Part shown: one piece after another, positions 1 to 9,193 of the stretch
How the letters are laid out: every line of letters starts with the position of its first letter
Position numbering within the stretch: position 1 is the first letter of the stretch
NCBI RefSeq assembly: GCF_000764025.1
Contig: NZ_KN234757.1
Span: 1-64,000, forward strand
Length of the DNA: 64,000 nucleotides
Direction: 5' to 3'
From: Pseudohaliea rubra DSM 19751
GTDB lineage: Bacteria > Pseudomonadota > Gammaproteobacteria > Pseudomonadales > Halieaceae
The notes under the pieces: generated by a model
Seen by the model: the letters and a program-made list of their open reading frames with translations, nothing else
The model's database searches: none
Told to the model about the DNA's origin: nothing
Made by a program: the position numbers and the translations under genes

Positions 1-1088
1 GGGCAGGGGCAGCCGCGGTGGCGCCGGCCGTCGCGGGGCCGGGCGCGGTCTCCAGCTTGCGCAGGGCCTTGCCATGGGCGGCGCTCAGGTTCCGCGGGCG
101 GTAGGTGGGCTCATCGCGCCAGCGGTCGCGAGCACTGGGGTGAATGGCGGCCCAGGGCACCTTGTGCTTCTTCAGGGAGCGGGCCTCGTCGGTGTAGAGC
201 AAACCGTGGGCGGCGTTGAAGTACACCGTGTGGTCACTGCGGGCGCGGTCGTGCAGGCGCTCGAGGTCTGTCGCCAGGGGCGCGCCGAGCGCCGCGGCGC
301 TGTGCAGCATCCAGGTGAGCGCCGCGTTCGAGAGGCCGCGCTTTTCCCAGGTGCCGCCGCCCACGGCGCCGTGGTCGCCGGGGAACCAGCACTCGCGCAG
401 GCGGGTGCGGGCGCCCGGGGCGCAGTGCATCAGGGTGGGCGCAAATTCCTTGCGGCGCTCATCGATAGCCACCGCGTGGGCCGCGCGGCGGATGTGGCGG
501 CCGAGGGTGGTGTCGTGGAACTGGTAGCGGGCGCGGGCCAGCCGGTCGAGGGTGAAGAGGGCGGTTTTGTCGGGGATGCCGAGGGCGCCCACCGTATCCC
601 AGCAGCCGAGAAAATCGACGGTGGCGTTGAGCGGCTTCACCCGCTTGCGAAAGGCCTGCTGCAGCGCCGCCTCGCCACTGCGGGCGCGGTAAACGGCCAT
701 GGCCTCGGGGATGTCCTTCAGCCACGAGCGCGGCACCACCCCCACGGCACCGAGCAGGCCGGCAACGCTGCGGGCGGTGTAGGCGCCGCGGCTGAAGCCG
801 AACAGGAAGAGCTCATCACCGGGCTGGTAGTTGAGGCAGATGAAGCGGTAAGCCTCGTACACGAGGTTGTCGAGCCCCTTGCCGATGCCACCCTCAAGCA
901 CGCGCCGGAAACCCTCGGCATCGGCGCCCACGCCATCATCGTAGTAGGCCACCTGCGGCAGCGGCACCGTACCCGTCTCATCCACCGGCAGCAGGCACTG
1001 CAGCAGCCGGCCAACGTTGGTGATGTACCGCATGCGCAGGTCGTTCCAGGTGCCGTCGCAGCAGACGATGATCCGTTTGTTGCTCATA
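1..1088 (-). CDS. DUF2235 alpha/beta-hydrolase, 3' end outside window, apparent frameshift at the start
   Basis: The minus strand is open from about 1083 to the left edge and encodes a DUF2235-type protein (T6SS Tle1-like alpha/beta hydrolase fold). Visible marks are RIIVCCDGTWN at the N terminus, the nucleophile elbow LFGFSRGAYTARSVAGL, the FLGCWDTVGALG block and ECWFPGDHGAVGGG, where the family's catalytic Asp/His region lies. The only sensible start, ATG at 1086-1088, is one base out of frame: the start reads ATGAGCAAACAAACGG, whereas in-frame joining would need one A fewer, and the in-frame codon just upstream is TGA. The next in-frame ATG (1031-1033) would remove the GTW motif. So the gene is either broken by a 1-nt insertion or carries a sequencing error. 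The substrate cannot be told; family members include phospholipases. Confidence 0.75.
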
Positions 1089-1327
1089 GCGATGCTCGCG
1101 CTGGTTATGAACGTCTAACTTGCCCGGCCCGCACCGGGTTCACGTACTGGGAAAACGTTTTCCGGGCGATTGATACGCCCGCCCTGCCGCGCCACCCCAT
1201 GCCGGAGCGCGGCTTAGCGGCATAGCCAGGCGCGATGACTCGGCGCCAGGCCGGGTATCCGTCCCGCCCGGGAACCGACTCACTCATCCAGCGGCACCGC
1301 CAGCAGACACGCCCCGGACAAGGATCA

Positions 1328-1926
1328 CTAAGCCGGCACCACCACCTTACTCCCCGGTACCGCCCCACGCAGGGCCTCGGCCAGCGCCGCCTTGGCGCCG
1401 GCCTCGCCGTGCACCAGGCGGATCTCCCGCGGGGGCACGGGAATGCCGCGCACGAAGTCGACGAGGTTCTGCTCGTCGGCGTGGGCGGAGTAGCCGCCGA
1501 GGGTGTGAACCTGCGCGTGGATCGGGTAGCGCTCGCCGTCGAGCGCCACATAGCCGCCGCGGGGGCCGTAGCGCTGGATGGCGCGGCCGGGGGTGCCGGC
1601 GGCCTGGTAGCCCACAAAGAGCACATCGTGGCGCGGGTCACCGAGCATGGCTTTGAGGTAATTGACCACGCGGCCGCCGGCGCACATGCCGCTGGCGGCA
1701 ATGACGATAGCCGGCTGGCGGCTCTCGGCCAGGTAGGTGACCATGCGCTGGTGGTCCTCATGGCTATCCACCGTCACCAGCTCCTCGAAGGCCAGCGGTC
1801 ATCGCCCTGAAAGAGCCCGATATCCACCAGCGCCGCGCGCCCATCGGCCAGCGTAAGCCGGTGGCAAGAGCCGGTGACGCCGCTGGTGGCGCCGTGGTGG
1901 GTGATTACGGGAGGCTGCTCTGGCAC
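1328..1926 (-). pseudogene. RNA-processing metallo-beta-lactamase (beta-CASP) exonuclease, internally deleted
   Basis: Two ends of one gene are present without the middle. The N terminus starts at a GTG (1924-1926) and reads ITHHGATSGVTGSCHRL then LVDIGLFQGDD, the first strands of a beta-CASP metallo-beta-lactamase. The C terminus (about 1328-1790) carries IVIAASGMCAGGR, the VGYQAAGTPGRAI region and LGGYSAHADEQNL, the C-terminal signature of YSH1/RNase J-like exonucleases. The halves meet near 1800 in different frames. About 200 residues remain against roughly 450 in full-length relatives, so the zinc-binding HxHxDH core is missing. A deletion with frameshift is the simplest reading, and no function is expected. 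Confidence 0.8.
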
Positions 1927-2096
1927 GGCAACGGGAGAAGTAAGAAACCTGGCAACCGCCGGGAAGCGGTATGCGCCATACCCTGGTTGATCTTGTTAGC
2001 GGTGACTCCCATCAATGTCGCTCAACATCGCCGCGGAGACGTTTTTCGCTTATAAACAGCGCCGCAAAAGATAGGGCTTGGATATAAAACCCCCGC

Positions 2097-2408
2097 TCAC
2101 GCCAGCCACGCCTGCAGCTGCGGTATCACCAGAACCACAACGAGGATTCCGAGCATCCAGGTGTGCAGAAGCATCGTTTTTTCCAGCTTGCCAAAGCGCC
2201 CCTCGAACTTCGCATCCTGGGCGGCGAAACGCGCGTCGAGCCTGGCTTCGAGCACCGCCTCGAAGTGATCCCGCGTCAGAATATTCTCCGCATAAAACCC
2301 AAACGCTTCCGCCATAAGCTCCGCCTGTGCATCAGCCTGCGGCTCCGGCACGCCAGCCTCCCGAAGACGACGGGCAAACCTGAGCGAATCAAATGCCACG
2401 GTGGTCAT
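2097..2408 (-). CDS. DUF1640/CCDC90-like coiled-coil membrane-anchored protein, copy 1
   Basis: This 103-residue protein has three parts: an N-terminal block with FDSLRFARRLREAGVPEPQA, a short coiled coil built from 11-residue units (AQDAKFEGRF-type), and one C-terminal transmembrane helix (LLHTWMLGILVVVLVIPQLQ). That layout is the DUF1640 family, distantly related to the eukaryotic MCU-regulator/CCDC90 proteins; the bacterial role is unknown. The start at 2408 is chosen because AGGAGAG sits just upstream, although the frame stays open further. It is the shortest of three paralogues here, with about one repeat unit. A short reading frame encoding a conserved WFCDAVIAG peptide ends on its start codon (ATGA overlap). 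Confidence 0.8.
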   Translation of the reverse strand: MTTVAFDSLRFARRLREAGVPEPQADAQAELMAEAFGFYAENILTRDHFEAVLEARLDARFAAQDAKFEGRFGKLEKTMLLHTWMLGILVVVLVIPQLQAWLA

Positions 2409-2447
2409 GATAGCTCTCCTGCGGCCAGCGGCAAGGGACGCCCCTTG

Positions 2448-2473
2448 CCGGCAATCACAGCATCGCAAAACCA
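2448..2473 (-). repeat. 26-bp dispersed motif, copy 1
   Basis: An identical 26-bp sequence containing TTTTGCGATGCTGTGATTGC (minus strand) occurs here and at 3110-3135 and 12766-12791, each time upstream of a DUF1640 gene. Copies 1 and 2 lie about 40 bp before the start codon. A second conserved block, AGTTTTGATGT or a one-base variant, lies about 20 bp further upstream in every copy. Confidence 0.85.
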
Positions 2474-2704
2474 GCGGAGCAGAGACACATCAAAACTGAC
2501 CAACCTGCCAGGGTAGCTACGGGTACGCTGATTCTTTCGCCAACCGGCTCATTGGGGGCCACAGCGCTGGATGGCGCAGCCGGACAGCTCCGGGTGATAA
2601 CGCCCCTCGACATTACCCATCAATGTCGCCCAACATCGCTGCGGAGACGCCTTTCGCTTATAAAAAGCGCCGCAATAGATAGGATTTGGATATAAAACCC
2701 CCGC

Positions 2705-3070
2705 TCACGCCAGCCAGGCCTGCAGCTGTGGTATCACCAGAACCACAACGAGGATCCCGAGCATCCAGGTGTGCAACAGCAGGGTACGGTCCAGCTTGGC
2801 AAAGCGGGCGTCGTGGGCGGCAAAGCGGGCTTCGAACTTCGCATCCTGAGCGGCAAAGCGAGCTTCGAACTTCGCATCCTGGGCGGCGAAACGCGCGTCG
2901 AGCCTGGCTTCGAGCACCGCCTCGAAGTGATCCCGCGTCAGAATATTCTCCGCATAAAACCCAAACGCTTCCGCCATAAGCTCCGCCTGTGCATCAGCCT
3001 GCGGCTCCGGCACGCCAGCCTCCCGAAGACGACGGGCAAACCTGAGCGAATCAAATGCCACGGTGGTCAT
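2705..3070 (-). CDS. DUF1640/CCDC90-like coiled-coil membrane-anchored protein, copy 2
   Basis: At 121 residues this is the tandem duplicate of the gene at 2097-2408. The first 60 or so residues are nearly identical and the C-terminal transmembrane helix (MLGILVVVLVIPQLQ) is the same. It differs in the coiled coil, which holds three consecutive 11-residue units of the form AQDAKFEARFA before the HDARFAKLD cap, against about one in copy 1. The start at 3070 has AGGAGAG upstream. The duplication looks recent, judging by near-identical flanks, and the change in repeat number suggests slippage of the 33-bp units. Confidence 0.8.
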   Translation of the reverse strand: MTTVAFDSLRFARRLREAGVPEPQADAQAELMAEAFGFYAENILTRDHFEAVLEARLDARFAAQDAKFEARFAAQDAKFEARFAAHDARFAKLDRTLLLHTWMLGILVVVLVIPQLQAWLA

Positions 3071-3109
3071 GATAGCTCTCCTGCGGCCAGCGGCAAGGGA
3101 AGCCCCTTG

Positions 3110-3135
3110 CCGGCAATCACAGCATCGCAAAACCA
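3110..3135 (-). repeat. 26-bp dispersed motif, copy 2
   Basis: Identical to the motifs at 2448-2473 and 12766-12791. It lies about 40 bp upstream of the second DUF1640 gene and close to the 3' end of fcl. Confidence 0.85.
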
Positions 3136-3197
3136 GCGGAACAGGGGTACATCAAAACCGACCAACCTGCCGCCGAGGCAGCATGGAGGCGGCCGGC

Positions 3198-4163
3198 CTA
3201 CAGCCGCACGCCGTCCGCTTGCTCCAGGAACCAGCGGTAAGTCCCCGCCAGTCCGTCCTCCAGCCCGATCGACGCCGCCCACCCCATGGCCGCGAGGCGC
3301 GACACATCGAGCAGCTTGCGCGGGGTGCCATCGGGCTTGCTGGTGTCAAAGGTGAGTTCGCCCTCAAAGCCGACCACGCGAGCGACCGTCTGCGCCAGTT
3401 CGGCAATGGTGCAATCCCGCCCGGTCCCCACATTGATGTGGCTGAGCATGGGCTGCGTGTTGGCGGCGTAGACGGCGTGGGCCAGCTCCATGACGAACAC
3501 AGACGCCGCCGCCATATCGTCCACGTGCAGGAACTCCCGCATCGGCTTGCCCGTGCCCCACACCACCACCTCGCTACTGCCCCGCTCTTTAGCCTCGTGA
3601 AAGCGCCGCAACATCGCCGGTATCACGTGGCTGTTCTCGGGATGGAAGTTGTCCCCTGGCCCGTAAAGGTTGGTAGGCATCACCGAGCGGTAGTCGCGCC
3701 CGTGCTGCCGGTTGTAGCTCTCGCAGAGCTTGATGCCGGCGATCTTGGCGATGGCGTAGGGCTCATTAGTGGCCTCAAGAGGCCCCGTGAGGAGCGCGTC
3801 CTCGCGCATGGGCTGCTCGGCCAGCCGGGGGTAGATGCAGGAGGACCCAAGAAACAGGAGTTTCTGGATGCCCGTCGCGTGTGCGCCGTGAATGAGGTTC
3901 GCCTCGATCACTAGGTTCTCGTAGATGAAATCTGCCGGATAGGTGTTATTGGCGTGAATACCGCCGACCTTGGCCGCCGCCAGGTAGACCTGGTCGATGG
4001 CCTGATCAGCGAGAAAGGCATGCACCGCCCGCTGATCCAGCAGATCCAGCTCCGCCCGACCGGCGGTCACCAGCTCAACATCACCGCGCCCAGCCAGCTG
4101 CCGGCACAATGCCGAGCCCACCATGCCCCGATGCCCTGCCACAAAGACCCGCTGCATCTTCAC
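3198..4163 (-). CDS. fcl: GDP-L-fucose synthase
   Basis: This 321-residue NADPH-dependent short-chain dehydrogenase performs the 3,5-epimerisation and 4-reduction of GDP-4-keto-6-deoxymannose to GDP-L-fucose in the cytoplasm. The N terminus has the Rossmann motif [10 protein letters not shown], followed by the FLGSSCIYP stretch and the [10 protein letters not shown] Tyr-x3-Lys catalytic pair. [17 protein letters not shown] and [16 protein letters not shown] are characteristic of Fcl/WcaG. Length matches the family. The start overlaps the gmd stop by 4 nt, implying translational coupling. With the upstream glycosyltransferase it forms a three-gene fucose cassette. Confidence 0.95.
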   Translation of the reverse strand: MKMQRVFVAGHRGMVGSALCRQLAGRGDVELVTAGRAELDLLDQRAVHAFLADQAIDQVYLAAAKVGGIHANNTYPADFIYENLVIEANLIHGAHATGIQKLLFLGSSCIYPRLAEQPMREDALLTGPLEATNEPYAIAKIAGIKLCESYNRQHGRDYRSVMPTNLYGPGDNFHPENSHVIPAMLRRFHEAKERGSSEVVVWGTGKPMREFLHVDDMAAASVFVMELAHAVYAANTQPMLSHINVGTGRDCTIAELAQTVARVVGFEGELTFDTSKPDGTPRKLLDVSRLAAMGWAASIGLEDGLAGTYRWFLEQADGVRL

Positions 4164-5302
4164 AGATCCTGCGGCATCGCCACGTCATGCCCATGGGCCC
4201 GCAGCAGTGCATTCCGCTCTGCCGCCTTCAAATCCTCCGCTACCATCTCCGCACACATCGCCCGCGCGGTAATCTCCGGCTCCCACCCCAACTGGGTCTT
4301 GGCCTTGGCCGGGTCCCCCAGCAGCGTCTCCACCTCCGCTGGCCGGAAGTAGCGCGGGTCCACCCGCACCACCACGTCGCCCACGCTCACCGCCGGCGCC
4401 ATCTCACCCTCAACCGCCGTAACCCGCGCCACCTCGCTCACCCCATCCCCCTCGAACTCAAGGGCAAGGCCCAGATCCGCCGCCGCCCAGCGGATGAACT
4501 CGCGGATCGAATACTGCTGCCCGGTCGCAATCACATAATCCTCAGCCGCCTCCTGCTGCAGCATCAACCACTGCATGCGCACATAGTCCTTCGCGTGCCC
4601 CCAGTCCCGCAGGGCATTCAGGTTGCCCATGTACAGGCAGTCCTCCAGGCCCTGGGCAATGTTGGCCAGCCCCCGGGTGATCTTGCGGGTCACAAACGTT
4701 TCGCCGCGGCGCGGCGACTCGTGGTTGAAGAGGATGCCGTTGCAGGCATACATCCCGTAGGACTCCCGGTAGTTCACGGTGATCCAGTAGGCATAGAGCT
4801 TGGCCACGCCGTAGGGCGAGCGCGGATAGAAGGGCGTGTTCTCCGTCTGCGGTGTCTCCTGCACCAGGCCGTAAAGCTCGGAGGTGGAAGCCTGGTAGAA
4901 GCGGGTCTTGTCCTGCAGGCCGAGGAGGCGGATGGCCTCTAAAAGCCGCAGGGAGCCGAGGGCGTCCACATCCGCCGTGTACTCCGGCGACTCAAAGCTC
5001 ACTGCCACGTGCGACTGCGCGCCGAGGTTGTAGATCTCATCCGGCTGCACCTCCTGCACCACCCGGATAAGGTTGGAGGCATCGGTGAGGTCACCGTAGT
5101 GGAGGATGAGACGCTTATCCTCCTCGTGCGGATCCTGGTAGAGGTGATCGATGCGCTCGGTGTTGAACAGCGAGGCGCGGCGCTTGATGCCGTGGACTTC
5201 GTAGCCCTTCTCGAGGAGGAACTCCGCGAGATAGGAGCCGTCCTGGCCCGTGATGCCCGTAATCAGTGCTTTCTTCAAACCCCTGTCCTTTTTGTTGCCC
5301 AC
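4160..5302 (-). CDS. gmd: GDP-mannose 4,6-dehydratase
   Basis: This 380-residue enzyme converts GDP-D-mannose to GDP-4-dehydro-6-deoxy-D-mannose, the substrate of the adjacent fcl product. Family marks are [19 protein letters not shown] at the N terminus (NADP binding), the [19 protein letters not shown] stretch, [19 protein letters not shown], and [20 protein letters not shown] with the catalytic Tyr/Lys. [17 protein letters not shown] is near invariant in Gmd. The gene starts 3 bp after the glycosyltransferase stop and overlaps fcl by 4 bp. Together they supply GDP-L-fucose for the surface polysaccharide. Confidence 0.96.
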   Translation of the reverse strand: MGNKKDRGLKKALITGITGQDGSYLAEFLLEKGYEVHGIKRRASLFNTERIDHLYQDPHEEDKRLILHYGDLTDASNLIRVVQEVQPDEIYNLGAQSHVAVSFESPEYTADVDALGSLRLLEAIRLLGLQDKTRFYQASTSELYGLVQETPQTENTPFYPRSPYGVAKLYAYWITVNYRESYGMYACNGILFNHESPRRGETFVTRKITRGLANIAQGLEDCLYMGNLNALRDWGHAKDYVRMQWLMLQQEAAEDYVIATGQQYSIREFIRWAAADLGLALEFEGDGVSEVARVTAVEGEMAPAVSVGDVVVRVDPRYFRPAEVETLLGDPAKAKTQLGWEPEITARAMCAEMVAEDLKAAERNALLRAHGHDVAMPQDL

Positions 5303-5305
5303 TTC

Positions 5306-6055
5306 TTATCCGGCGCGGCGGAAAAACTGCCCGACCTTGCCCAAGTTCTTGAGTGCCAACGTGCCGGCACCTCCCACGCCTGTCTCGCGGAGCGCCCGGT
5401 AATCCTCCCGGGACTTCCGCACGATATTACGCAAAGACCGATTGCTGGCACCGCCCACACGCATGTTTACCAGCACTTCGGGCAAGTAAACCACCCGGAA
5501 CCCCGGCTCTGAGAACAACCGCAGGATGCTGTGATAATCCGCCGCGATGCGATACCCGATATCGAACCCACCGAGCCGCTCGTAGCAGGACCGGCGCAGG
5601 TACAGCGTTGGGTGCGGCGGCATCCAGCCGCGCGCCAGCTTTGCCCGGGAGAAGGCGCCCGCCTGCCAGTAGCGCACCACGCGAGACGTATCCTGTTGCT
5701 CGACGTAACACAGGTCGCCGTACACGCCCTGCACCGCCGGGTCTTCAAAGGCTTCGGCTACCCGCGCCAGCACGCGGTCGTGGGCGAACAGGTCATCGGC
5801 ATGGAGGAACCCTACCACCTCGCCGCGGGCCCCGGCGATGCCGCGGTTGAGGGCATCGTAGATGCCGTCGTCGGGCTCGCTTGAGAAGGTGCCGAACTCG
5901 CCCGCCCTGGCCGCGAGCCACTCGCGGGTGCCGTCGGTGCTCGCGCCGTCGATCACCACGTGGTCCACGGCGACCTCCCGCTGCGCCTGCACCGAGGCGA
6001 TGCAGTCCGCAATGGTGTGCCGGCAGTTCCAGGTGGCCGTCACCACGGAGATCAT
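5306..6055 (-). CDS. Family 2 glycosyltransferase (WcaE-like)
   Basis: The product (249 residues) is a GT-A fold glycosyltransferase. It opens with ISVVTATWNCRHTIADCIASV and has HVVIDGASTDGTREWL, SEPDDGIYDALNRGIAGA and FLHADDLFAHD, where ADD is the probable metal-binding DxD-type motif. IAADYHSILRLF matches the acceptor-side motif of colanic-acid WcaE-like enzymes. The start at 6055 is preferred because the product then begins directly with the first beta strand. Neighbouring gmd and fcl make fucosyl transfer plausible, but donor and acceptor cannot be read from sequence. Confidence 0.88.
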   Translation of the reverse strand: MISVVTATWNCRHTIADCIASVQAQREVAVDHVVIDGASTDGTREWLAARAGEFGTFSSEPDDGIYDALNRGIAGARGEVVGFLHADDLFAHDRVLARVAEAFEDPAVQGVYGDLCYVEQQDTSRVVRYWQAGAFSRAKLARGWMPPHPTLYLRRSCYERLGGFDIGYRIAADYHSILRLFSEPGFRVVYLPEVLVNMRVGGASNRSLRNIVRKSREDYRALRETGVGGAGTLALKNLGKVGQFFRRAG

Positions 6056-6197
6056 GGTCCTGTCCTCTGCTGCATGGTTTGCTACCCCGGACAACCGCCT
6101 GGCCGCTGTGGGCCTTGCCGCCACGCTGACTGAGCCGGTTGCTGCTTAAGGCGTGCGTCCAGCTGCAGGGTGCGGATGACCGGCATGCGTCGGAAAA

Positions 6198-7505
6198 CTA
6201 AGGTGAACGTGCAGTATCGGCCATGACTTTCAACCCGGCTGCATCGCCATCGAGGTCGTCAAAGGCATAGGGGTTGAGGAACTGGCGGCCCCACAGATAG
6301 GCTCGGTCGGTCTCGCTGAGACCGGCTTCGGCACAAACGGCGTCCCACTGACCAATAATGCAGGCGAGCTGGCGTTCCAGGATGGCCACAGCCTCCTCGC
6401 GGGACAGAAGAAAATGTCCGGCAGCGTTCAGACAGGACGATAGCCGGCTCATGCGATCCCCACCGGCAATCAACATGGCTTGAGAGGCTTCACGCCCCGT
6501 CCGGTTCTGCGGGCAGATGTCGTAGGCCGGCGTCAGGCGAAGCGTTTGCCCGTCCCAGAAGGCCGCATGGTTGCGCGCATGGTCGTCGGTATTACCGCAC
6601 AGGATATTGAAGACGAGCCGTGAGAACAGCTCCCTCAGCGTCGCCGAAGCATCGGCAAAACGATGCCGAATGATTTCTGCGAGCTCTTCATAGCTGGCAT
6701 AACGGGCCATCATCTCATCGAGCGCCAGCATGGTGAGCGCTGACACCATAAGCTTGCGCTGCCACCCGGCACGGGAACGCACGCGGTCGAAGCGTTCGAT
6801 CAGAAGCACATCTTTGTTCAGGGAGCTGGTGAGCGAGACACTCGCTACATTCAGCCCGCACAGGGAGGCGAGTCGCATGGCGATGAACTCGACCTTGACG
6901 ACATTGTAGAGATCGGTAGTCGAAGAAAACTTGGCGATGTACTTTCTATCGCCACCATCGATCTGCGCTTTGGGGCGGGCACCCCCGAGCGAGGTCCCAT
7001 GCTGTAAGGCCTGATCGAGCTCAGGGCTGAGCGGCATGCCCTGCTCGATGCGGTCAGCGGCTTGTACCAGCTGCTCGAGGGAAGCGGCCTCCGCCCCGCG
7101 CGGCACATACTCGGTGGCCGAGCGCTGAAAATCCAGCGCTCCAATCCGGTCCGAGCCGGACTCCAGCAGATAGGTCAGCTCGTCCAGCCGGGCCGGGTCA
7201 ACCCTGGCCCCGCCAATGCCGAGTTTCCGGTTGATGATGACGCGCCGCCCCCACGCATCCGGCGAGCCATCGCGGATACAGGCCGGCATGCCCAGGCCGG
7301 GCAAGGGCGGAATAAGCCCGGATTGCAACGGCAGCTCCGGGGCGTAAAGCGGAATGGCACTGTCGCGCGCAAGATAGCTCTGGCCGTAGTTGAACACCAG
7401 TTGCTCGCCATCCGCGGTCAGCTTGCCAGCGACGACTGGCTCGACGGCACCGGGCAGCCAGACCCAGACGAAGGCCTCGCTGTAAGACGCTTCAGAACGC
7501 ATCAT
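6198..7505 (-). CDS. hipA: HipA-family serine/threonine kinase toxin (module 1)
   Basis: This 435-residue protein has the HipA layout: an N-terminal subdomain with VWLPGAVEPVVAGKL and a C-terminal kinase core. Kinase marks are TSLGGARPKAQI (P-loop-like region), the KYIAKF lysine, DVLLIERFDR, the catalytic loop LCGNTDDHARNHAAFW and LTPAYDICP. HipA toxins phosphorylate translation-related targets such as aminoacyl-tRNA synthetases; the target here is unknown. The start (ATG ATG at 7500-7505) overlaps the hipB gene by 14 bp, so translation is probably coupled. The frame stays open upstream across hipB, but that part is a shadow. Confidence 0.88.
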   Translation of the reverse strand: MMRSEASYSEAFVWVWLPGAVEPVVAGKLTADGEQLVFNYGQSYLARDSAIPLYAPELPLQSGLIPPLPGLGMPACIRDGSPDAWGRRVIINRKLGIGGARVDPARLDELTYLLESGSDRIGALDFQRSATEYVPRGAEAASLEQLVQAADRIEQGMPLSPELDQALQHGTSLGGARPKAQIDGGDRKYIAKFSSTTDLYNVVKVEFIAMRLASLCGLNVASVSLTSSLNKDVLLIERFDRVRSRAGWQRKLMVSALTMLALDEMMARYASYEELAEIIRHRFADASATLRELFSRLVFNILCGNTDDHARNHAAFWDGQTLRLTPAYDICPQNRTGREASQAMLIAGGDRMSRLSSCLNAAGHFLLSREEAVAILERQLACIIGQWDAVCAEAGLSETDRAYLWGRQFLNPYAFDDLDGDAAGLKVMADTARSP

Positions 7506-7824
7506 CCACCGGCTTTTGGGGCTTGCGTACGGCACCCGGCAACAGGGCCAGCTTGTCGTCGGTGCGCGCGATCTGAGTCGCGAGCGAGCCGCGCTCCGCT
7601 TCGAAGAGGGCGACCCCGACAAGCGCCGCCACCTCGAACACGAGGCCGATGGCCACACGCAGGTCGCCCTTTTCGATCTTCTGGAGCGTAGCCCGCGAGA
7701 TACCGGCGCGATCGGCCAGATCGTGCTCGGTCCACTTTCGCTGCTTTCGCCCGAGCTGGATCTGTTTCGCCAGCAGCGTCGCGGCGTCGCGCGTGTACCG
7801 GGAATAGACTCTCTCTTTCGCCAT
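7492..7824 (-). CDS. hipB: HipB-like Xre antitoxin/repressor (module 1)
   Basis: The 110-residue product has an Xre helix-turn-helix around WTEHDLADRAGISRATLQKI, followed by EKGDLRVAIGLVFEVAALVG as in HipB and other DNA-binding antitoxins. It should bind HipA and repress the hipBA promoter, where an inverted repeat is visible just upstream. The C-terminal extension (DDKLALLPGAVRKPQKPVDDAF) ends inside the hipA start. The antitoxin-then-toxin order is typical. Confidence 0.88.
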   Translation of the reverse strand: MAKERVYSRYTRDAATLLAKQIQLGRKQRKWTEHDLADRAGISRATLQKIEKGDLRVAIGLVFEVAALVGVALFEAERGSLATQIARTDDKLALLPGAVRKPQKPVDDAF

Positions 7825-7851
7825 CCAACGCGCCCAAATTGACCAGCATAG

Positions 7852-7906
7852 TAGTCACAAAAACACTTTATGACTATCTTAACACCCAAAATCAACGCGA
7901 AGTCAA
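7852..7906 (-). promoter_or_regulatory. Probable hipBA-1 promoter with inverted-repeat operator
   Basis: On the minus strand a TTGACT (7901-7906) lies 18 bp before TTAAGA (7877-7882), a sigma70-like pair. Immediately downstream is the inverted repeat TAGTCA (7852-7857) and TGACTA (7871-7876), 13 bp apart, a suitable operator for the encoded HipB. The hipB start codon lies about 30 bp further on. Confidence 0.5.
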
Positions 7907-8020
7907 GAAAGTTTGAACGCTGAAACCGTCACGAAAGCCTTTAATGACGATGTCCAGAGATCAGCAGCCACCGGTTTTCCGCTAGGCCTGCCCGATAAAG
8001 CCCCGCGACAGCGCCGGCAA

Positions 8021-8090
8021 GCGGCCTGCGGCCGCGTCGCGGCGAGACGCCGCTCCCACAGCGTCGTCCCTGTGGGAGGCGCGCCCGTGC
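8021..8090. repeat. REP-like palindromic sequence in the hipB-integrase gap
   Basis: The 391-bp gap between hipB-1 and the recombinase holds a GC-rich block with the perfect inverted repeat CTCCCACA (8053-8060) and TGTGGGAG (8071-8078), followed and preceded by GCGGC/GCCGC runs. This resembles the GTGGGAGCGGC-type REP sequences common in gammaproteobacterial intergenic DNA; a lone half site is visible near 13894. Apart from the hipBA promoter I see no other feature in the gap. Confidence 0.5.
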
Positions 8091-8215
8091 GCCGACATGC
8101 ACGCGCTTGTTCCACCGATTGCGGGCAACCGCTTCAACCCGATCGCCATTCTGTTATTTGCTGTTGCACAGGATCCCTGAGCCGGTACCGGAGGCCGCCG
8201 ACCTGCGCATTCACC

Positions 8216-9079
8216 ATGAGCGACGACCTCTTCCGCGACCTTGACGGGGCGCTGGCCCCCAATACCCTGCGCGCCTACCGCTCGGACTTCCGGCGCTTTG
8301 AGCGCTGGTGCCTGCGCGCCGCTATCGACCCGCTCGCGGCCAGCGGCGACCAGGTTGCGGCCTTCATCGAGGACAGCATCGATCACCGCTCCGCCGCCAC
8401 CATCCGCCGCGGGGTGGCCAGCCTGTCCACCCTGTTCACCCTGAACGGCTACCCCGACCCGACCCGCACCCCGCCGGTGAAGCTGGCGCTCAAGCGCATG
8501 TACCGCCGCCTGGGGCGCGCGCAAAAACAGGCCTATCCGCTGACCCGGGACCTGCTCGAGCAGCTGCTCGCTGCCTGCCGGGACGATGTGCTCGGCGAGC
8601 GGGACCGGGTATTGCTCCTGCTCGGCTACGAGACCATGCGCCGGCGCGCCGAGCTGTGCGCCCTGCGCTTTGAAGATCTGGAGCAGCTGCCGAAAGGCAA
8701 GCGCGCCCTGCGCCTGCGCTTTTCCAAAACCGACCAGTACGGCAAGGGCCGCCTCCTGCCCGTGAGTGACCGGCTCTACCGGGCCCTGGCCACCTGGGGC
8801 GAACGGGTGGGTCACGCAGGCACCATCCTGCGCAGCGTAGACCGCTACGGCCATGTCCGCGGGCCGCTGCCGCCCTCGGCGATCAACCGCCGCCTGCGGG
8901 CGCTGCAGGCCACAGCGAAGCTCGACATCGACGGGCAGCTCAGCGGCCACTCCTTTCGCGTGGGTGCGGCGCTGGACCTGCTGGAAGCCGGCGAGCCGCT
9001 GGTCAAGATCATGCTGCGTGGCGGCTGGTCGAGCGAGACAACGGCCATCAAGTACCTGCGCGAATGGCAGGAAGTGTAA
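8216..9079 (+). CDS. Tyrosine recombinase/phage-type integrase
   Basis: The 287-residue product has an N-terminal SAM-like core-binding domain (ALAPNTLRAYRSDFRRFERW) and a C-terminal catalytic domain. Catalytic residues visible are the first Arg in ETMRRRAELCALRFEDL, the Lys in RFSKTDQYGKG, HSFRVGAALDLLEAG (His-x-x-Arg), the Trp in RGGWSSETT and the nucleophile Tyr in TAIKYLREW. The ATG at 8216 gives a product beginning right before the core-binding domain. It is one of three related recombinases here (also 32592-33575 and the fragment at 14210). It sits between two toxin-antitoxin modules, so it may be the remnant of an integrated element. Confidence 0.9.
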   Translation: MSDDLFRDLDGALAPNTLRAYRSDFRRFERWCLRAAIDPLAASGDQVAAFIEDSIDHRSAATIRRGVASLSTLFTLNGYPDPTRTPPVKLALKRMYRRLGRAQKQAYPLTRDLLEQLLAACRDDVLGERDRVLLLLGYETMRRRAELCALRFEDLEQLPKGKRALRLRFSKTDQYGKGRLLPVSDRLYRALATWGERVGHAGTILRSVDRYGHVRGPLPPSAINRRLRALQATAKLDIDGQLSGHSFRVGAALDLLEAGEPLVKIMLRGGWSSETTAIKYLREWQEV

Positions 9080-9193
9080 GCACGGGCGCGCTCCCGTCCC
9101 ACCTCGGGCCCCGATCGTTGCATACGCACTTATTGAGATCTATATTGTGCACGCGCAACTCATATTTTTTACGTCTTGATGAGAGAACGCCAA

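Larger units (their letters stand above)
2009..3172. repeat. Tandem duplication of a DUF1640 gene with its flanks
   Basis: Two near-identical segments lie head to tail: about 2009-2513 and about 2620-3172. Shared parts are the 3' flank (CATCAATGTCGC..CAACATCG, a TATAAA-containing stretch and the CCCCCGCTCACGCC run at the stop), the whole coding region and about 100 bp upstream of the start. The second unit is longer because its gene has extra copies of a 33-bp (11-codon) repeat. The roughly 100-bp spacer between units is unrelated. Confidence 0.85.

Noticed and set aside
74-1225. A 383-codon plus-strand frame over the left end
   Set aside because: It is antisense to the DUF2235 gene, whose motifs are clear, and its product is Ala/Gly/Val/His-rich low-complexity sequence typical of the antisense of GC-rich genes.
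6198-7895. A single 565-codon frame covering hipA and hipB
   Set aside because: The first 130 codons are Arg/Ser-rich shadow of hipB. The HipA protein starts at 7505, overlapping the hipB stop.
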